A DNA stretch of 64,000 bases from Streptomyces sp. LX-29 (GTDB lineage: Bacteria > Actinomycetota > Actinomycetes > Streptomycetales > Streptomycetaceae), in assembly GCF_029541745.1 (NCBI RefSeq), contig NZ_CP089746.1, positions 1,364,001 to 1,428,000 on the forward strand, in the 5' to 3' direction. Both the position numbers and the translations under genes were made by a program. Of the stretch, positions 51,948 through 60,044 are shown one piece after another; positions within the stretch are counted from its first letter, which is position 1, and every line of letters begins with the position of its first letter. The notes below the pieces were generated by a model that was not told the DNA's origin, did not search any database, and saw nothing but the letters and a program-made list of their open reading frames with translations.

Positions 51948-53468
51948 TCAGCCGGCGGCCGAGGCGGACGCCGCGGCGCGGTCGCCCCGCGCGTTCAGCT
52001 GCTCCAGCACGAAGTCCGTGATCCGGCCCATGGTGTTGTAGGTCGCCAGCCGGAAGCCGGAGTCGCGCGGCGGCAGTCCGTAGCGGTCCGAGACCCGGGA
52101 GAGCAGCTCGACCTGCTTGACCGAGTCGACCCCGAGCTCCGCCTCCAGCTGCACCTCGTCCTCGAAGACGTCCTCGGGGTACTCCAGCGCCTCGGCGTAC
52201 AGCGCCCGCAGCTCGTCGAAGAGCCGGGGGCGGTCGTAGGAGGCGCCGTCCGCCGGCTCGGCGGCCGCCGGCGCCGAGGCGGGCGCCTCAGGGGCGACGG
52301 TGGCCGGCGGCTCCGCGGCCGCCGCGTCGTGCGCCTTGCGGAAGGCGTCCAGCTCGCCGCGGACCAGCTCCAGGACCATCTCGCCGCGCTCGCTCCAGTA
52401 GGCCGCGAAGACCTCCGCGGGCACCGCCGGGGCGAGCAGCTCGGCGAGTCCGCCGCCGTGGTCGCGGTCGGCGAGGCCCGCCTCGCGCAGGGTGTCCAGG
52501 GTCTGGTCGAGCGCGAGCCGGCCGCCGAGCACCGCCAGCGTGGGCAGGGCCCGCACCGGAGCCCCGGAGGTGAGCCGGCCGACCAGCTTGGCGAGCGCGG
52601 CGCGGCCGCCGGCCTCGACGAAGACGCTGACGCCCGTGTCCCGCAGCTGCCGCACGGCGGCGGCGAACCGGACCGGCCGGGTGAAGTGCTCCGCCAGCAG
52701 GTCGGCCAGCGCGTCACCCGGCTCGTAGTAGCGCTGGAGGATCGGCGAGTAGACCGGGCGGGCCAGCGGGTGCTGGTCCAACTTCCGTACGTACGCGGCG
52801 AACTCGGGGGCGGCCGGGGCCAGCGCCGGGGTGTGGAAGGGGAACGGGGTGTCGATCTCGATGGCGTTCACGCCCAGTTGCCCGGCGATGACCACCACGC
52901 GGTCCAGCACCCCGGCCGGGCCGCTGACCACGGTCTGCTCGTCGTGGTTCTCGGTGGCCACGGCGAGCAGCGGCTCGTCGATGAGCTCCAGCAGCTTGCC
53001 GGTGCGCTCCGCGCTCGCGGACAGCGCCACCATGCGGCCGTCGATGCCGCTCTGCCGCTCGATCACGGCGACCCGCTGGGCGACGATGCGCACCCCGTCC
53101 TCGACGGAGAACGCCCCGGCCGCCACCAGGGCGGTGATCTCGCCGAGGCTGTGTCCGGCCAGCACGTCCGGGGCGGCGCCGTGCGCGGTGAGGATCTCGT
53201 GGGCGGCCAGGCCCGCGCCGTAGATGGCGATCTGGGAGGCCCAGGGGTCGCTGTCCAGCAGGTCGCGCAGGTCGGCCTTGCGGTCGCCGAAGAGCAATTC
53301 GCTGACGCGGCGCGAGTAGAGCTCCTCGGTCGCCGTGTCGATGCGTTCGAAGACCCGACGGACCTGCGGGTAGCGGGTCCTGGCCCGGCGCAGCGCCTCG
53401 CCGTCGAAGCCGCCCTGGCCGGGGAAGAGGAACGCGGTCGTGAAGCCGGCGGAAGAGCTGGGAGACAT
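51948..53468 (-). CDS. Acyltransferase-ACP didomain protein of the PKS
   Basis: A 506-residue protein. Residues 8-345 are a malonyl-CoA-type acyltransferase: FPGQGG, Ser107 in GHSLGE, Arg132, and His212 in FPFHTP. After an Ala/Pro linker, residues 410-495 form one acyl carrier domain with attachment Ser449 in ELGVDSVKQVELL, the motif style of PUFA-synthase ACPs. The ATG at 53468 has GGAGG about 8 nt upstream. It lies 55 bp before the large synthase and supplies its missing AT and ACP in trans. Only one ACP is present, against tandem ACP arrays in classical PUFA synthases. Confidence 0.93.
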   Translation of the reverse strand: MSPSSSAGFTTAFLFPGQGGFDGEALRRARTRYPQVRRVFERIDTATEELYSRRVSELLFGDRKADLRDLLDSDPWASQIAIYGAGLAAHEILTAHGAAPDVLAGHSLGEITALVAAGAFSVEDGVRIVAQRVAVIERQSGIDGRMVALSASAERTGKLLELIDEPLLAVATENHDEQTVVSGPAGVLDRVVVIAGQLGVNAIEIDTPFPFHTPALAPAAPEFAAYVRKLDQHPLARPVYSPILQRYYEPGDALADLLAEHFTRPVRFAAAVRQLRDTGVSVFVEAGGRAALAKLVGRLTSGAPVRALPTLAVLGGRLALDQTLDTLREAGLADRDHGGGLAELLAPAVPAEVFAAYWSERGEMVLELVRGELDAFRKAHDAAAAEPPATVAPEAPASAPAAAEPADGASYDRPRLFDELRALYAEALEYPEDVFEDEVQLEAELGVDSVKQVELLSRVSDRYGLPPRDSGFRLATYNTMGRITDFVLEQLNARGDRAAASASAAG

Positions 53469-53533
53469 GCCGATACCTCCGTCATGGGGGTTGGGGTCGG
53501 GAAGAGGGAAGGGGGCCGGGATCCGGCGGGCGC

Positions 53534-54907
53534 TCAGGCCGTCCGGCCTGCGGAGCCGCCGAGCAGATAGGTCCCCATGGAGCCGAGGTTCGCGGCGATC
53601 AGCCGGTCGGCGAGCCGGGTCACCGGCGGCAGGTGCCGGGGGGCGCCGCGAACCAGCCACTTGACCATCCGGATCTTCCAGCCGGGGTCGCCGCCCGGCG
53701 TGACATGGTCGAAGAGCGCGTGGATGTTGGCCGGGGCGTAGAACTCCGCGGGCGGCACGATGGTGGCGAACATGCCGACCATGCCGGAGCCGTGCTCCGG
53801 GCTGCGCGTCATCGCCCGGATGATCTCGAGCTCCTCGCGGTTGTGGTCGGCGATCATCGCGTGGTCGCGGGTGTACCGGTAGTGGCCGCGCACCAGCGCG
53901 TCGCGCCGGCGGGCGTAGCCGGCCAGCGCCTGGTTCAGGTCGCGGTCCCCGGAGAGCGCCGGCTCGACGGCCTCGGCGAGGAGTTCGGCGCCGCGCAGCG
54001 CGTCGGTGATGCCGGCGGCGGTGATCGGGTCGCGGGTGTAGCCGGCGTCGCCGACCAGAGCCCAGCCGCGACCGTGGGAGCGGCGCAGGAAGTTGGGCAC
54101 GGCACCGGTCATCCACCGGTCGACGCGCTCGGTCTCCCGGAGCCGGGCCGCGAAGTCGGGGTCGACCTCGTCGAAGGCGGCGATGACGGTCTTGTCCCGC
54201 TCCTCGTCGGGGGCCGCCTGGAAGTCCTTGACCGGCAGCGCCACGCCCACGATGGTCAGTCCGTCGTGGGTGGGCCAGGTGAAGGCGTGTTTGTGGTGGT
54301 GGCGGTAGGTGCGCACCCTGCCGTCGTGCGGCAGCCCCGACCAGTAGGACCAGTGGCTCTTGTTGAGCACCGGGGAGGTGTCGTACTTCTCGGCGCCGAC
54401 CAGTCGGGCGACGGTGGAGTTGGCGCCGTCGGCGCCGACCACCAGGCGGGCGTGGGCGACGACGGGGGTGCGGTCCTCGGTCTCGGCCCGGACGCCGATG
54501 ACGGTGCCGTGGTCGTCGGTGAGCAGCTCGCGCAGCGCGACCTGCTCCCGCAGCTCCGCCCCGGCCTCGACCGCGCCTTGCAACAGGATCTCGTCGAGCT
54601 TCGTGCGCTCGGGCGAGTACGCCTCGGCGACGCCGTCGACGGCGGGAAGCCTGGCCATCAGGGCGACCGGACCGCTCTGCAGTCCGTAGGAGTGGATGGG
54701 CGGGCAGCCGGTGGCCCGGACCGCGTCCAACAGGCCCCAGCGGCGCAGTCTGAGAATTCCCGGCGGATGGATCAGATTGGTCGCCGCCGCCTTGCCTCCG
54801 GGGAATTTCGCCCGGTCAAGCAGCAGCACCCGGTGGCCCGCCTTCGATAACAGCATCGCCGTCGCCGCACCGCTGACTCGTGCGCCCACAACAATGACGT
54901 CGTACAT
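53534..54907 (-). CDS. FAD-dependent oxidoreductase (geranylgeranyl reductase / monooxygenase-like)
   Basis: A 457-residue flavoprotein. The FAD-binding N-terminus is MYDVIVVGARVSGAATAMLL. The VVGADGANSTVARLVGAEKY (GD/DG) motif follows, with GWALVGDAGYTRDPITAAGI near residue 300. The set matches the p-hydroxybenzoate hydroxylase/geranylgeranyl-reductase superfamily. It may epoxidise, hydroxylate or reduce double bonds of the PKS chain. The ATG at 54907 has GGGGGTCG close upstream; upstream frame extension is unlikely. It is the first gene of the PKS transcript, 66 bp before AT-ACP, with a 195-bp control region in front. Confidence 0.9.
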   Translation of the reverse strand: MYDVIVVGARVSGAATAMLLSKAGHRVLLLDRAKFPGGKAAATNLIHPPGILRLRRWGLLDAVRATGCPPIHSYGLQSGPVALMARLPAVDGVAEAYSPERTKLDEILLQGAVEAGAELREQVALRELLTDDHGTVIGVRAETEDRTPVVAHARLVVGADGANSTVARLVGAEKYDTSPVLNKSHWSYWSGLPHDGRVRTYRHHHKHAFTWPTHDGLTIVGVALPVKDFQAAPDEERDKTVIAAFDEVDPDFAARLRETERVDRWMTGAVPNFLRRSHGRGWALVGDAGYTRDPITAAGITDALRGAELLAEAVEPALSGDRDLNQALAGYARRRDALVRGHYRYTRDHAMIADHNREELEIIRAMTRSPEHGSGMVGMFATIVPPAEFYAPANIHALFDHVTPGGDPGWKIRMVKWLVRGAPRHLPPVTRLADRLIAANLGSMGTYLLGGSAGRTA

Positions 54908-55009
54908 CGCGACCCCCATGTCCGGTCGGCGCCCGCGCACGGTCGACCGGATCGGCAATTTCGCACTTTGGAAAGATGGCAGCATGACGGAGGCGATTCC
55001 GGCATCGCG

Positions 55010-55022
55010 GCATCGACGATGC
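55010..55022. promoter_or_regulatory. 13-bp perfect palindrome, PKS operon promoter
   Basis: GCATCGACGATGC, arms of six bases around a central A, about 103 bp upstream of the FAD oxidoreductase start. Candidate operator. Confidence 0.5.
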
Positions 55023-55064
55023 TCATCGCCCTCATGGCTTACGGATGAGAAGAACGGCCCACAC

Positions 55065-55077
55065 TATGCGACGCATA
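55065..55077. promoter_or_regulatory. Second 13-bp perfect palindrome, PKS operon promoter
   Basis: TATGCGACGCATA, also six-base arms around a central A, centred 55 bp from the first palindrome. The matching geometry suggests sites for one dimeric regulator, the adjacent LuxR- or IclR-type protein being candidates. Confidence 0.5.
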
Positions 55078-55102
55078 CTCGGCGGGGGCGGCATGAGTAA
55101 CG

Positions 55103-55402
55103 CTATCCGGCCTTCTTCTCCGAGGACACTGTACTTTCGTTCAGGTGCCGGTAGCTGAGGGCGACGAGGCCCGCCTGCAAACGCGACTCCACCTGCAGTT
55201 TCTCAAGTATTCGGGCCACGTGGGCCTTGACTGTGCGCTCGGTCACCTGCATCCGCACCGAGATGCTGCGATTGGACCAGCCGGCGCCGAGCAGCGCGAA
55301 GGTCTCGGCCTCGCGAGCGGACAGGAGCCGGACCCGGCGCAGCTCACGCGACCAGGTCGGCTCGGGGAGATCCATCGTCGACATCACTGACAGCCGCGTC
55401 AC
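55103..55402 (-). CDS. Small LuxR-type HTH regulator (no receiver domain)
   Basis: A 99-residue protein consisting almost only of a LuxR C-terminal DNA-binding domain: RLLSAREAETFALLGAGWSN, RSISVRMQVTERTVKAHVAR, ILEKLQVESRLQAGLVALSY. There is no phospho-receiver or ligand domain, so its activity may be set by expression level or by a partner. The GTG at 55402 is preferred since GGGGGA lies 5 nt upstream; an ATG further upstream (about 55432) is possible. It has a good sigma-70-like promoter. Its position just before the PKS operon makes it the probable pathway activator. Confidence 0.88.
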   Translation of the reverse strand: MTRLSVMSTMDLPEPTWSRELRRVRLLSAREAETFALLGAGWSNRSISVRMQVTERTVKAHVARILEKLQVESRLQAGLVALSYRHLNESTVSSEKKAG

Positions 55403-55478
55403 CACAGCGTTCCCCCTTGCATCGCATTCCATCGGGCACCCCGCAATGATCCGGTGCACCCGCCGGTTTGTGTATTGA

Positions 55479-55508
55479 TTATTAGTCGCGCGGACCCCGC
55501 TCGGTCAA
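55479..55508 (-). promoter_or_regulatory. Promoter of the LuxR-type gene
   Basis: On the minus strand TTGACC (55508-55503) and TAATAA (55484-55479) are 18 bp apart, a near-consensus sigma-70-type promoter in locally AT-rich DNA. The leader would be about 70 nt. Confidence 0.65.
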
Positions 55509-55579
55509 GCTTTCGAACTTTTCTCGCGAGGTGAGAAATGCCTGCGGAGCGCCCCGGAGAAGGCCAAGTATTCACACCG

Positions 55580-56371
55580 TTAACGAGAATTTATTCTGAT
55601 TCCGTCAGCGGCGTGCCGGGTGGCTGCGATCACATCCCGCGAAATCTCCGCGGGCAGTGCGTGGGCCGGCTTCAGTAGCAGCACCGAGCCCATGATCAGC
55701 TCATCCGCGTGGACCGGGGCGGCGCAACCGTGCCAACCGGCCGCGCTCTCCTCGCACTCCACGGCGTACCCCTGCTCCCGGATCGGCTTCAGGGACGCCA
55801 GCAGCTCGACGTCGTCCCGGTGGGCGCCGGGTCCGGCCTCCGGCGGCACGGGCTGCTCCAGCACCGCCTCCCGGATGGCCTCCGGAAGATGGGCCAGGAT
55901 GGCGCGGCCGGCCGCGCCCACCCGCAGCGACTGCGAGACGGCCAGCAGGGCCCGCGGCGACAGGCCGAGCTCCGTCAGGTCGGAGTCGCCGACCGCCATG
56001 TCCACGCACTGCCGTCCGGCGCCGCCGAACGGCGCCAGGAGATAGAGGAAGGCCAGACCGCCCTCGGTGGCCTCGCGCAGGCCCTCCAACGCCGCGTGGC
56101 AGGCGTCCCGGACGGGCGCGTGGGCCAGCGCCTTCAGGGCCAGGTGCGGAGTGGTCGAACCCAGGCGGTAGAGCCCGCGCCCCTCCTGGACGAAGGCCCC
56201 CTCGCCCACCCCGGAGCGCAGGATGCGGTAGACCGTCGAGTCGTCCAGACCGGTCGCCCGGGCCAGCTCCCCGGGGCCGTGGGCCCGCCCCCGCAGCCAG
56301 GTGAACGCCTGCTGGACGCGGAAGACGCGCTCCGCGTGCCCGGTTCCGCCGACCGCACCTCTACTGACCAC
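55580..56371 (-). CDS. IclR-family transcriptional regulator
   Basis: A 263-residue regulator. An N-terminal winged helix lies at about residues 15-75 (VFRVQQAFTWLRGRAHGPGE, LARATGLDDSTVYRILRSG). An IclR effector domain follows (LALKALAHAPVRDACHAALE, GAAGRAILAHLPEAIREAVL, REQGYAVECEESAAGWHGCA, DGIRINSR). The start used is GTG 56371. The last seven codons include AGA, ATA, AAT and TCT, very rare in this genome, coinciding with an AT-rich intergenic patch. It lies 177 bp upstream of the LuxR-type gene on the same strand and may control it or the PKS genes; no target is proven. Confidence 0.9.
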   Translation of the reverse strand: MVSRGAVGGTGHAERVFRVQQAFTWLRGRAHGPGELARATGLDDSTVYRILRSGVGEGAFVQEGRGLYRLGSTTPHLALKALAHAPVRDACHAALEGLREATEGGLAFLYLLAPFGGAGRQCVDMAVGDSDLTELGLSPRALLAVSQSLRVGAAGRAILAHLPEAIREAVLEQPVPPEAGPGAHRDDVELLASLKPIREQGYAVECEESAAGWHGCAAPVHADELIMGSVLLLKPAHALPAEISRDVIAATRHAADGIRINSR

Positions 56372-56481
56372 CCGCCCCGGCCCCCTGCCCGCGCGCCGAT
56401 CTCGACTCTGGTCTTCAGATCTACGTCCAGGCAGGTCAACGCGGATGCCAAGGGGTGGATTCCAGCGTGGCAGGTTGTTGA

Positions 56482-56520
56482 CGACGAGGCCCCGCCGGGA
56501 ACTCCGGCGGGGCCTCGTCG
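56482..56520 (-). terminator. Terminator after the ABC exporter genes
   Basis: A perfect 17-bp inverted repeat (56482-56498 and 56504-56520) with a 5-base loop, 41 bp past the stop of the ABC ATPase gene. It should end the surface-polymer operon transcript before the IclR gene. Confidence 0.88.
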
Positions 56521-56560
56521 TTCGTGGTCGAACCAGGAAGGTGGCAGGAAACTGCGACCG

Positions 56561-57373
56561 CTATTTCCCGGTCTCCTTCTCGTATGCCTTGATGACCTCG
56601 TCGGTCGGGCCGTCCATCAGCAGCTCGCCCTTCTCCAGCCACAGCACCCGGTCACAGGTGTCCCGGATCGACTTGTTGTTGTGGCTGACCAGGAAGACGG
56701 TGCCGGCCTCCTTGCGCAGCTCGCGGATGCGGGCCTCGGAACGCCGCTGGAAGGCGCGGTCACCGGTGGCCAGCGCCTCGTCGATCATGAGGACGTCGTG
56801 GTCCTTGGCGGCGGCGATGGAGAACCGCAGCCGGGCGGCCATGCCGGAGGAGTAGGTCCGCATGGGCAGCGTGATGAAGTCGCCCTTCTCGTTGATGCCC
56901 GAGAAGTCGACGATCTGCTGGTAGCGCTCGCGGATCTGCTCTCGCGACATGCCCATGGCGAGCCCGCCGAGCATCACGTTGCGCTCACCGGTCAGGTCGT
57001 TCATCAGCGCCGCGTTCACACCCAGCAGCGAGGGCTGGCCGTCGGTGTAGACCTTGCCGCGCGCGGTCGGCAGCAGCCCGGCGACCGCCTTCAGCAGCGT
57101 GGACTTGCCGGAGCCGTTGGAGCCGATCAGGCCGATCGACTCACCGCGGTAGGCGACGAAGGTCACGCCGCGCACCGCGTGCACCTCGCGCATGCCCGGC
57201 GCGTCCTTCCGGCGGACGATGCGGTTGAGCGCGGCGGTCGCGCTGCCCCGGCCCCGGCCCCCGCCGTTGACCTTGTAGATGATGTGCACGTCATCGGCGA
57301 TGACCGTGGGCACGCGGGCGCCATCGGCGGCGGCCAGATTCCGGTTCTGTTCGGCGTTCTTCTGATCAGCCAC
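56561..57373 (-). CDS. Polysaccharide/teichoic-acid ABC exporter, ATPase subunit (TagH/Wzt-like)
   Basis: A 270-residue ABC ATPase. Walker A is GLIGSNGSGKSTLLKAVAGL, the signature is the variant TYSSGMAARLRFSIA, Walker B is VLMIDEALATGDRAF, and the H-loop is FLVSHNNKSI. The short N-terminal extension and lack of a C-terminal carbohydrate-binding domain match the TagH type. It would power export of a lipid-linked glycopolymer. The GTG at 57373 overlaps the permease gene by 8 bp, so the subunits are co-translated. It is the last gene of the operon. Confidence 0.94.
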   Translation of the reverse strand: MADQKNAEQNRNLAAADGARVPTVIADDVHIIYKVNGGGRGRGSATAALNRIVRRKDAPGMREVHAVRGVTFVAYRGESIGLIGSNGSGKSTLLKAVAGLLPTARGKVYTDGQPSLLGVNAALMNDLTGERNVMLGGLAMGMSREQIRERYQQIVDFSGINEKGDFITLPMRTYSSGMAARLRFSIAAAKDHDVLMIDEALATGDRAFQRRSEARIRELRKEAGTVFLVSHNNKSIRDTCDRVLWLEKGELLMDGPTDEVIKAYEKETGK

Positions 57374-58301
57374 GGCCGTACTCCTCCTCCGCCTTCCAGA
57401 AGTAGATGAAGCCGCCGATGCCGAACAGCAGCGCCCAGCCCGCGGCGGCCAGCCACACGTGCGGCGGCAGGTTCGAGGAGCCGTACCCGTCGATCAGCGC
57501 GAACCGCATCAGGTCCATGAAGATCGCGGCCGGGTTCCACTGGAGCACGTCGGCGATCCAGGCCGGCTTGTCCGCCAGCATGTGCCGGATGCTGAACATC
57601 ACGCCCGAGGCGTACATCCAGGTGCGCATGACGAACGGCATCAGCTGGGCCAGGTCCGGCGTCTTGGAGCCCAGCCGGGCCATGATCATCGCCAGACCGG
57701 TGTTGAAGACGAACTGGAGCGCCAGCACGGGCACCATCAGCAGCCAGGACAGCGTCGGGTAGCTGCCGAAGCCGACCGCGACGGCCACCATCACGATCAT
57801 CGAGAACAGCAGCTGCTGGAGCTGCTGCAGGGAGAACGAGATGGGCAGCGACGCCCGCGGGAAGTGCAGCGCCCGCACCAGCCCCAGGTTGCCGGAGATC
57901 GCGCGGACGCCCGCCATCACCGAGCTCTGGGTGAAGGTGAAGACGAAGACGCCCGTCACCAGGAACGGGATGTAGACGTCCTTCTCCAGGCCGCGGTCGG
58001 CGTTGAGGATCAGGCCGAAGATCAGGTAGTAGACCAGCGCGTTCAGCAGCGGGGTCGCCACCTGCCACAGCTGGCCCAGCTTGGCCTGGCTGTACTGCGC
58101 GGTGAGCTTGGCCTGCGAGAAGGCAAGGATGAAGAAGCGCCGGCCCCACAGCTGGCGGAGGTACTCCGCCAGCCCCACCCGGGCACCGCTGACCGACAGG
58201 CCGTACTTGGTCGCCAGTTCGCCGGGGGTCAGGCCGTCATCAGGTGATGGCGGGGCACTCACGACCGCACGCTCGTGCGTTGTCTCGCTCACAGTAGACA
58301 C
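57366..58301 (-). CDS. Polysaccharide/teichoic-acid ABC exporter, permease subunit (TagG/Wzm-like)
   Basis: A 311-residue membrane protein of the ABC-2 class with about six membrane segments. It has the amphipathic entry helix AEYLRQLWGRRFFILAFSQA, then KLGQLWQVATPLLNALVYYL, FQSSV-type FTFTQSSVMAGVRAISGNLG, and WMYASGVMFSIRHMLADKPA. The N-terminal 50 residues are cytosolic. The GTG at 58301 has GAGG about 9 nt upstream; a GTG at 58292 is also possible. It pairs with the downstream ATPase for export of a surface polymer made by the genes upstream. Confidence 0.94.
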   Translation of the reverse strand: MSTVSETTHERAVVSAPPSPDDGLTPGELATKYGLSVSGARVGLAEYLRQLWGRRFFILAFSQAKLTAQYSQAKLGQLWQVATPLLNALVYYLIFGLILNADRGLEKDVYIPFLVTGVFVFTFTQSSVMAGVRAISGNLGLVRALHFPRASLPISFSLQQLQQLLFSMIVMVAVAVGFGSYPTLSWLLMVPVLALQFVFNTGLAMIMARLGSKTPDLAQLMPFVMRTWMYASGVMFSIRHMLADKPAWIADVLQWNPAAIFMDLMRFALIDGYGSSNLPPHVWLAAAGWALLFGIGGFIYFWKAEEEYGRG

Positions 58302-58371
58302 TTTCGTCCTCGGGGTGCGCTGCCGGGGCCGCGCCCCGGATCGCGCCCGATGCTCTCAGATCCGAGCTTGT

Positions 58372-59268
58372 TCAGATGACAGGAGGTCGGCCCAGTCGGG
58401 TCAGGCGCCATACCGTACGCCACTTCATGGGCCGGCGGGGCCCGCACGGAGTCTTCCAGCCTTCCCGGAAACCGCCGAACCACGCACGCAGCGCCGCCCC
58501 CGAGGGCTTGCGGGCCAGCGTGAGCAGCATCCACACACCCAGGTACACGGGCACCAGCGGGGCCGGGAGGTTGCGCCGGGCCAGCCAGACCCGGTTCCGG
58601 GCCACCATGCGGTGGTAGACCGCGTGCCGGCTGGGCGCGGTGGCCGGGTGGTGCAGCACCATGTCCGACCGGTAATCGATCATCCAGCCGGCGTCCAGCG
58701 CCCGCCAGGCCAGGTCCGTCTCCTCATGCGCGTAGAAGAAGTCGTCCGGAAGCCCTCCCACCTGCTCGAAGACCTCGGTGCGCACGGCGTTGGCACCGCC
58801 GAGGAAGGTGGTGACACGCGAGGAGCGCATCGGGTCGGCGGCCCGCAGCCGCGGCACGTGCCGGCGCTGGGTGGTGCCGGTCTCCGGGTCCGCGATACGG
58901 AAGCTGATGATGCCGAGTGCCGGGTCGGCGGCGAACGCCTGCCGGCACAGCTCGGCGGTGTCGGTGTTGGGCAGCAGCCCGTCGTCATCGAGGAACAGCA
59001 GCACATCGACGTCGCGACCACCAGGGCCGAACGCCTCTATGCCGACGTTGCGGCCCGCCGGGATGCCCACGTTCTCGGGCAGCTCGACGGTACGGATCGT
59101 CAGCCCCGACACCGCCAGCTCAGGCAGCGGAGAACCGTTTCCGACGACCACGACCTCGATCGGGTCGCCGTCCTGCTTGGCGACGGAGTCGAGCAGCGCA
59201 CGCAGCTCTTCGGGGCGGTTGCCCATGGTCAGGACAACCGCGCCGAGCCGCATCGTACGGGCGCTCAC
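58372..59268 (-). CDS. Family 2 glycosyltransferase
   Basis: A 298-residue GT-A glycosyltransferase. VVLTMGNRPEELRALLDSVA starts the nucleotide-sugar domain, and VDVLLFLDDDGLLPNTDTAE holds the DxD-type metal site. The acceptor side has LGGANAVRTEVFEQVGGLPDD followed by FFYAHEETDLAWRALDAGW (the ED base motif). A hydrophobic C-terminal segment (VPVYLGVWMLLTLARK) may lie at the membrane. The GTG at 59268 overlaps the stop of the CDP-alcohol phosphotransferase (GTGA). Sugar and acceptor are unknown; context points to cell-wall glycopolymer assembly. Confidence 0.94.
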   Translation of the reverse strand: MSARTMRLGAVVLTMGNRPEELRALLDSVAKQDGDPIEVVVVGNGSPLPELAVSGLTIRTVELPENVGIPAGRNVGIEAFGPGGRDVDVLLFLDDDGLLPNTDTAELCRQAFAADPALGIISFRIADPETGTTQRRHVPRLRAADPMRSSRVTTFLGGANAVRTEVFEQVGGLPDDFFYAHEETDLAWRALDAGWMIDYRSDMVLHHPATAPSRHAVYHRMVARNRVWLARRNLPAPLVPVYLGVWMLLTLARKPSGAALRAWFGGFREGWKTPCGPRRPMKWRTVWRLTRLGRPPVI

Positions 59269-60044
59269 TTGAGCCTGCTCGACGCGAGGATGGACACGAG
59301 GTGAAGCACGGTTTGCAGCAGGGCGATGCCGGCCAGCACGGCCACGCTGAGCCGGGTGAAGAAGAGGTCGCCCCGGGCCGCGTCGAGAATCGCCACGAAC
59401 AGGATGAGCAGGGACGCCTCGACCCCGAGGACCAGCCGGTGGAACTTCAGCGCCGCGGCCGCCTTGCGGGCCAGCGCCATGCCGGAGGAACGCGGCTCGG
59501 ACGCCGCCTCCTTGACCGGCGGCAGCCCGCCCTGGTGCCGGGCGACGCCGACGAGGTCCGTCTCGGCCTTGATCAGGATGGCGCCGAGCGCGGCGAGGGT
59601 GCCGAGGAACGCCCACAGCCAGTCGATGCGCCCGCCGCCCCACAGGTCGGCGGCGCGCAGGCCCAGGCCGACGAGGACCGCGGCGTCGCACAGGTAGGCG
59701 GCCACCCGGTCCAGGTAGACCCCGCTGAGCGAGAACTGCTTCTTCCACCGGGCGATCTCGCCGTCGACGCAGTCCAGCAGCAGGTAGAGCTGGACCGCGA
59801 CCACGCCGAGCACGGCGCCCCAGATCCCCGGCACCAGCAGGGCCGGGGCGGCGAGGACGCCGGCGACGGTCATCAGGTAGGTCAGCTGGTTGGCCGTGAC
59901 CCGGGTGTTCACCAGGTGCCGGTCGATGCGCAGCGAGACCTCGCGCATGTAGAGCCGGCCGGCCCAGTGCTCACCACTGCGCCGGTCCTTGACGCCCGGG
60001 GGGTGGACGACCGGGCGGAGCTCAGCTACCGATGGCTTTTGCAT
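59265..60044 (-). CDS. CDP-alcohol phosphatidyltransferase family protein, motif variant
   Basis: A 259-residue integral membrane enzyme with about six helices. The family motif D-x2-DG-x2-AR-x8-G-x3-D-x3-D is present as Asp91, Asp94-Gly95, Ala98-Arg99, Gly108 and Asp112. The fourth Asp, expected at 116 and thought to act as base, is Ala116. The nearest other acid is Asp120. Either the family subgroup uses a different base or activity is altered. The ATG at 60044 lies inside the end of the dehydrogenase gene (23-bp overlap). It would link a CDP-activated alcohol to an acceptor in surface-polymer or lipid synthesis. Confidence 0.9.
   Translation of the reverse strand: MQKPSVAELRPVVHPPGVKDRRSGEHWAGRLYMREVSLRIDRHLVNTRVTANQLTYLMTVAGVLAAPALLVPGIWGAVLGVVAVQLYLLLDCVDGEIARWKKQFSLSGVYLDRVAAYLCDAAVLVGLGLRAADLWGGGRIDWLWAFLGTLAALGAILIKAETDLVGVARHQGGLPPVKEAASEPRSSGMALARKAAAALKFHRLVLGVEASLLILFVAILDAARGDLFFTRLSVAVLAGIALLQTVLHLVSILASSRLK

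Larger units (their letters stand above)
54908..55102 (-). promoter_or_regulatory. Control region of the PKS operon
   Basis: The 195-bp gap between the LuxR-type regulator and the FAD oxidoreductase gene is the natural promoter of the PKS cluster. It contains two perfect 13-bp palindromes, described separately. No obvious -35/-10 pair was assigned. Confidence 0.5.

Noticed and set aside
46208-52021. A very long open frame antisense to the PKS gene
   Set aside because: Composition is Gly/Arg/Val-rich without any motif, and it mirrors the codon bias of the synthase on the other strand. Such antisense frames are expected at this GC content.
53063-53485. Alternative start for the AT-ACP gene in another frame
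   Set aside because: An ATG in that frame gives an Arg/Ser-rich peptide; the frame starting at 53468 shows FPGQGG and GHSLGE with GGAGG upstream.
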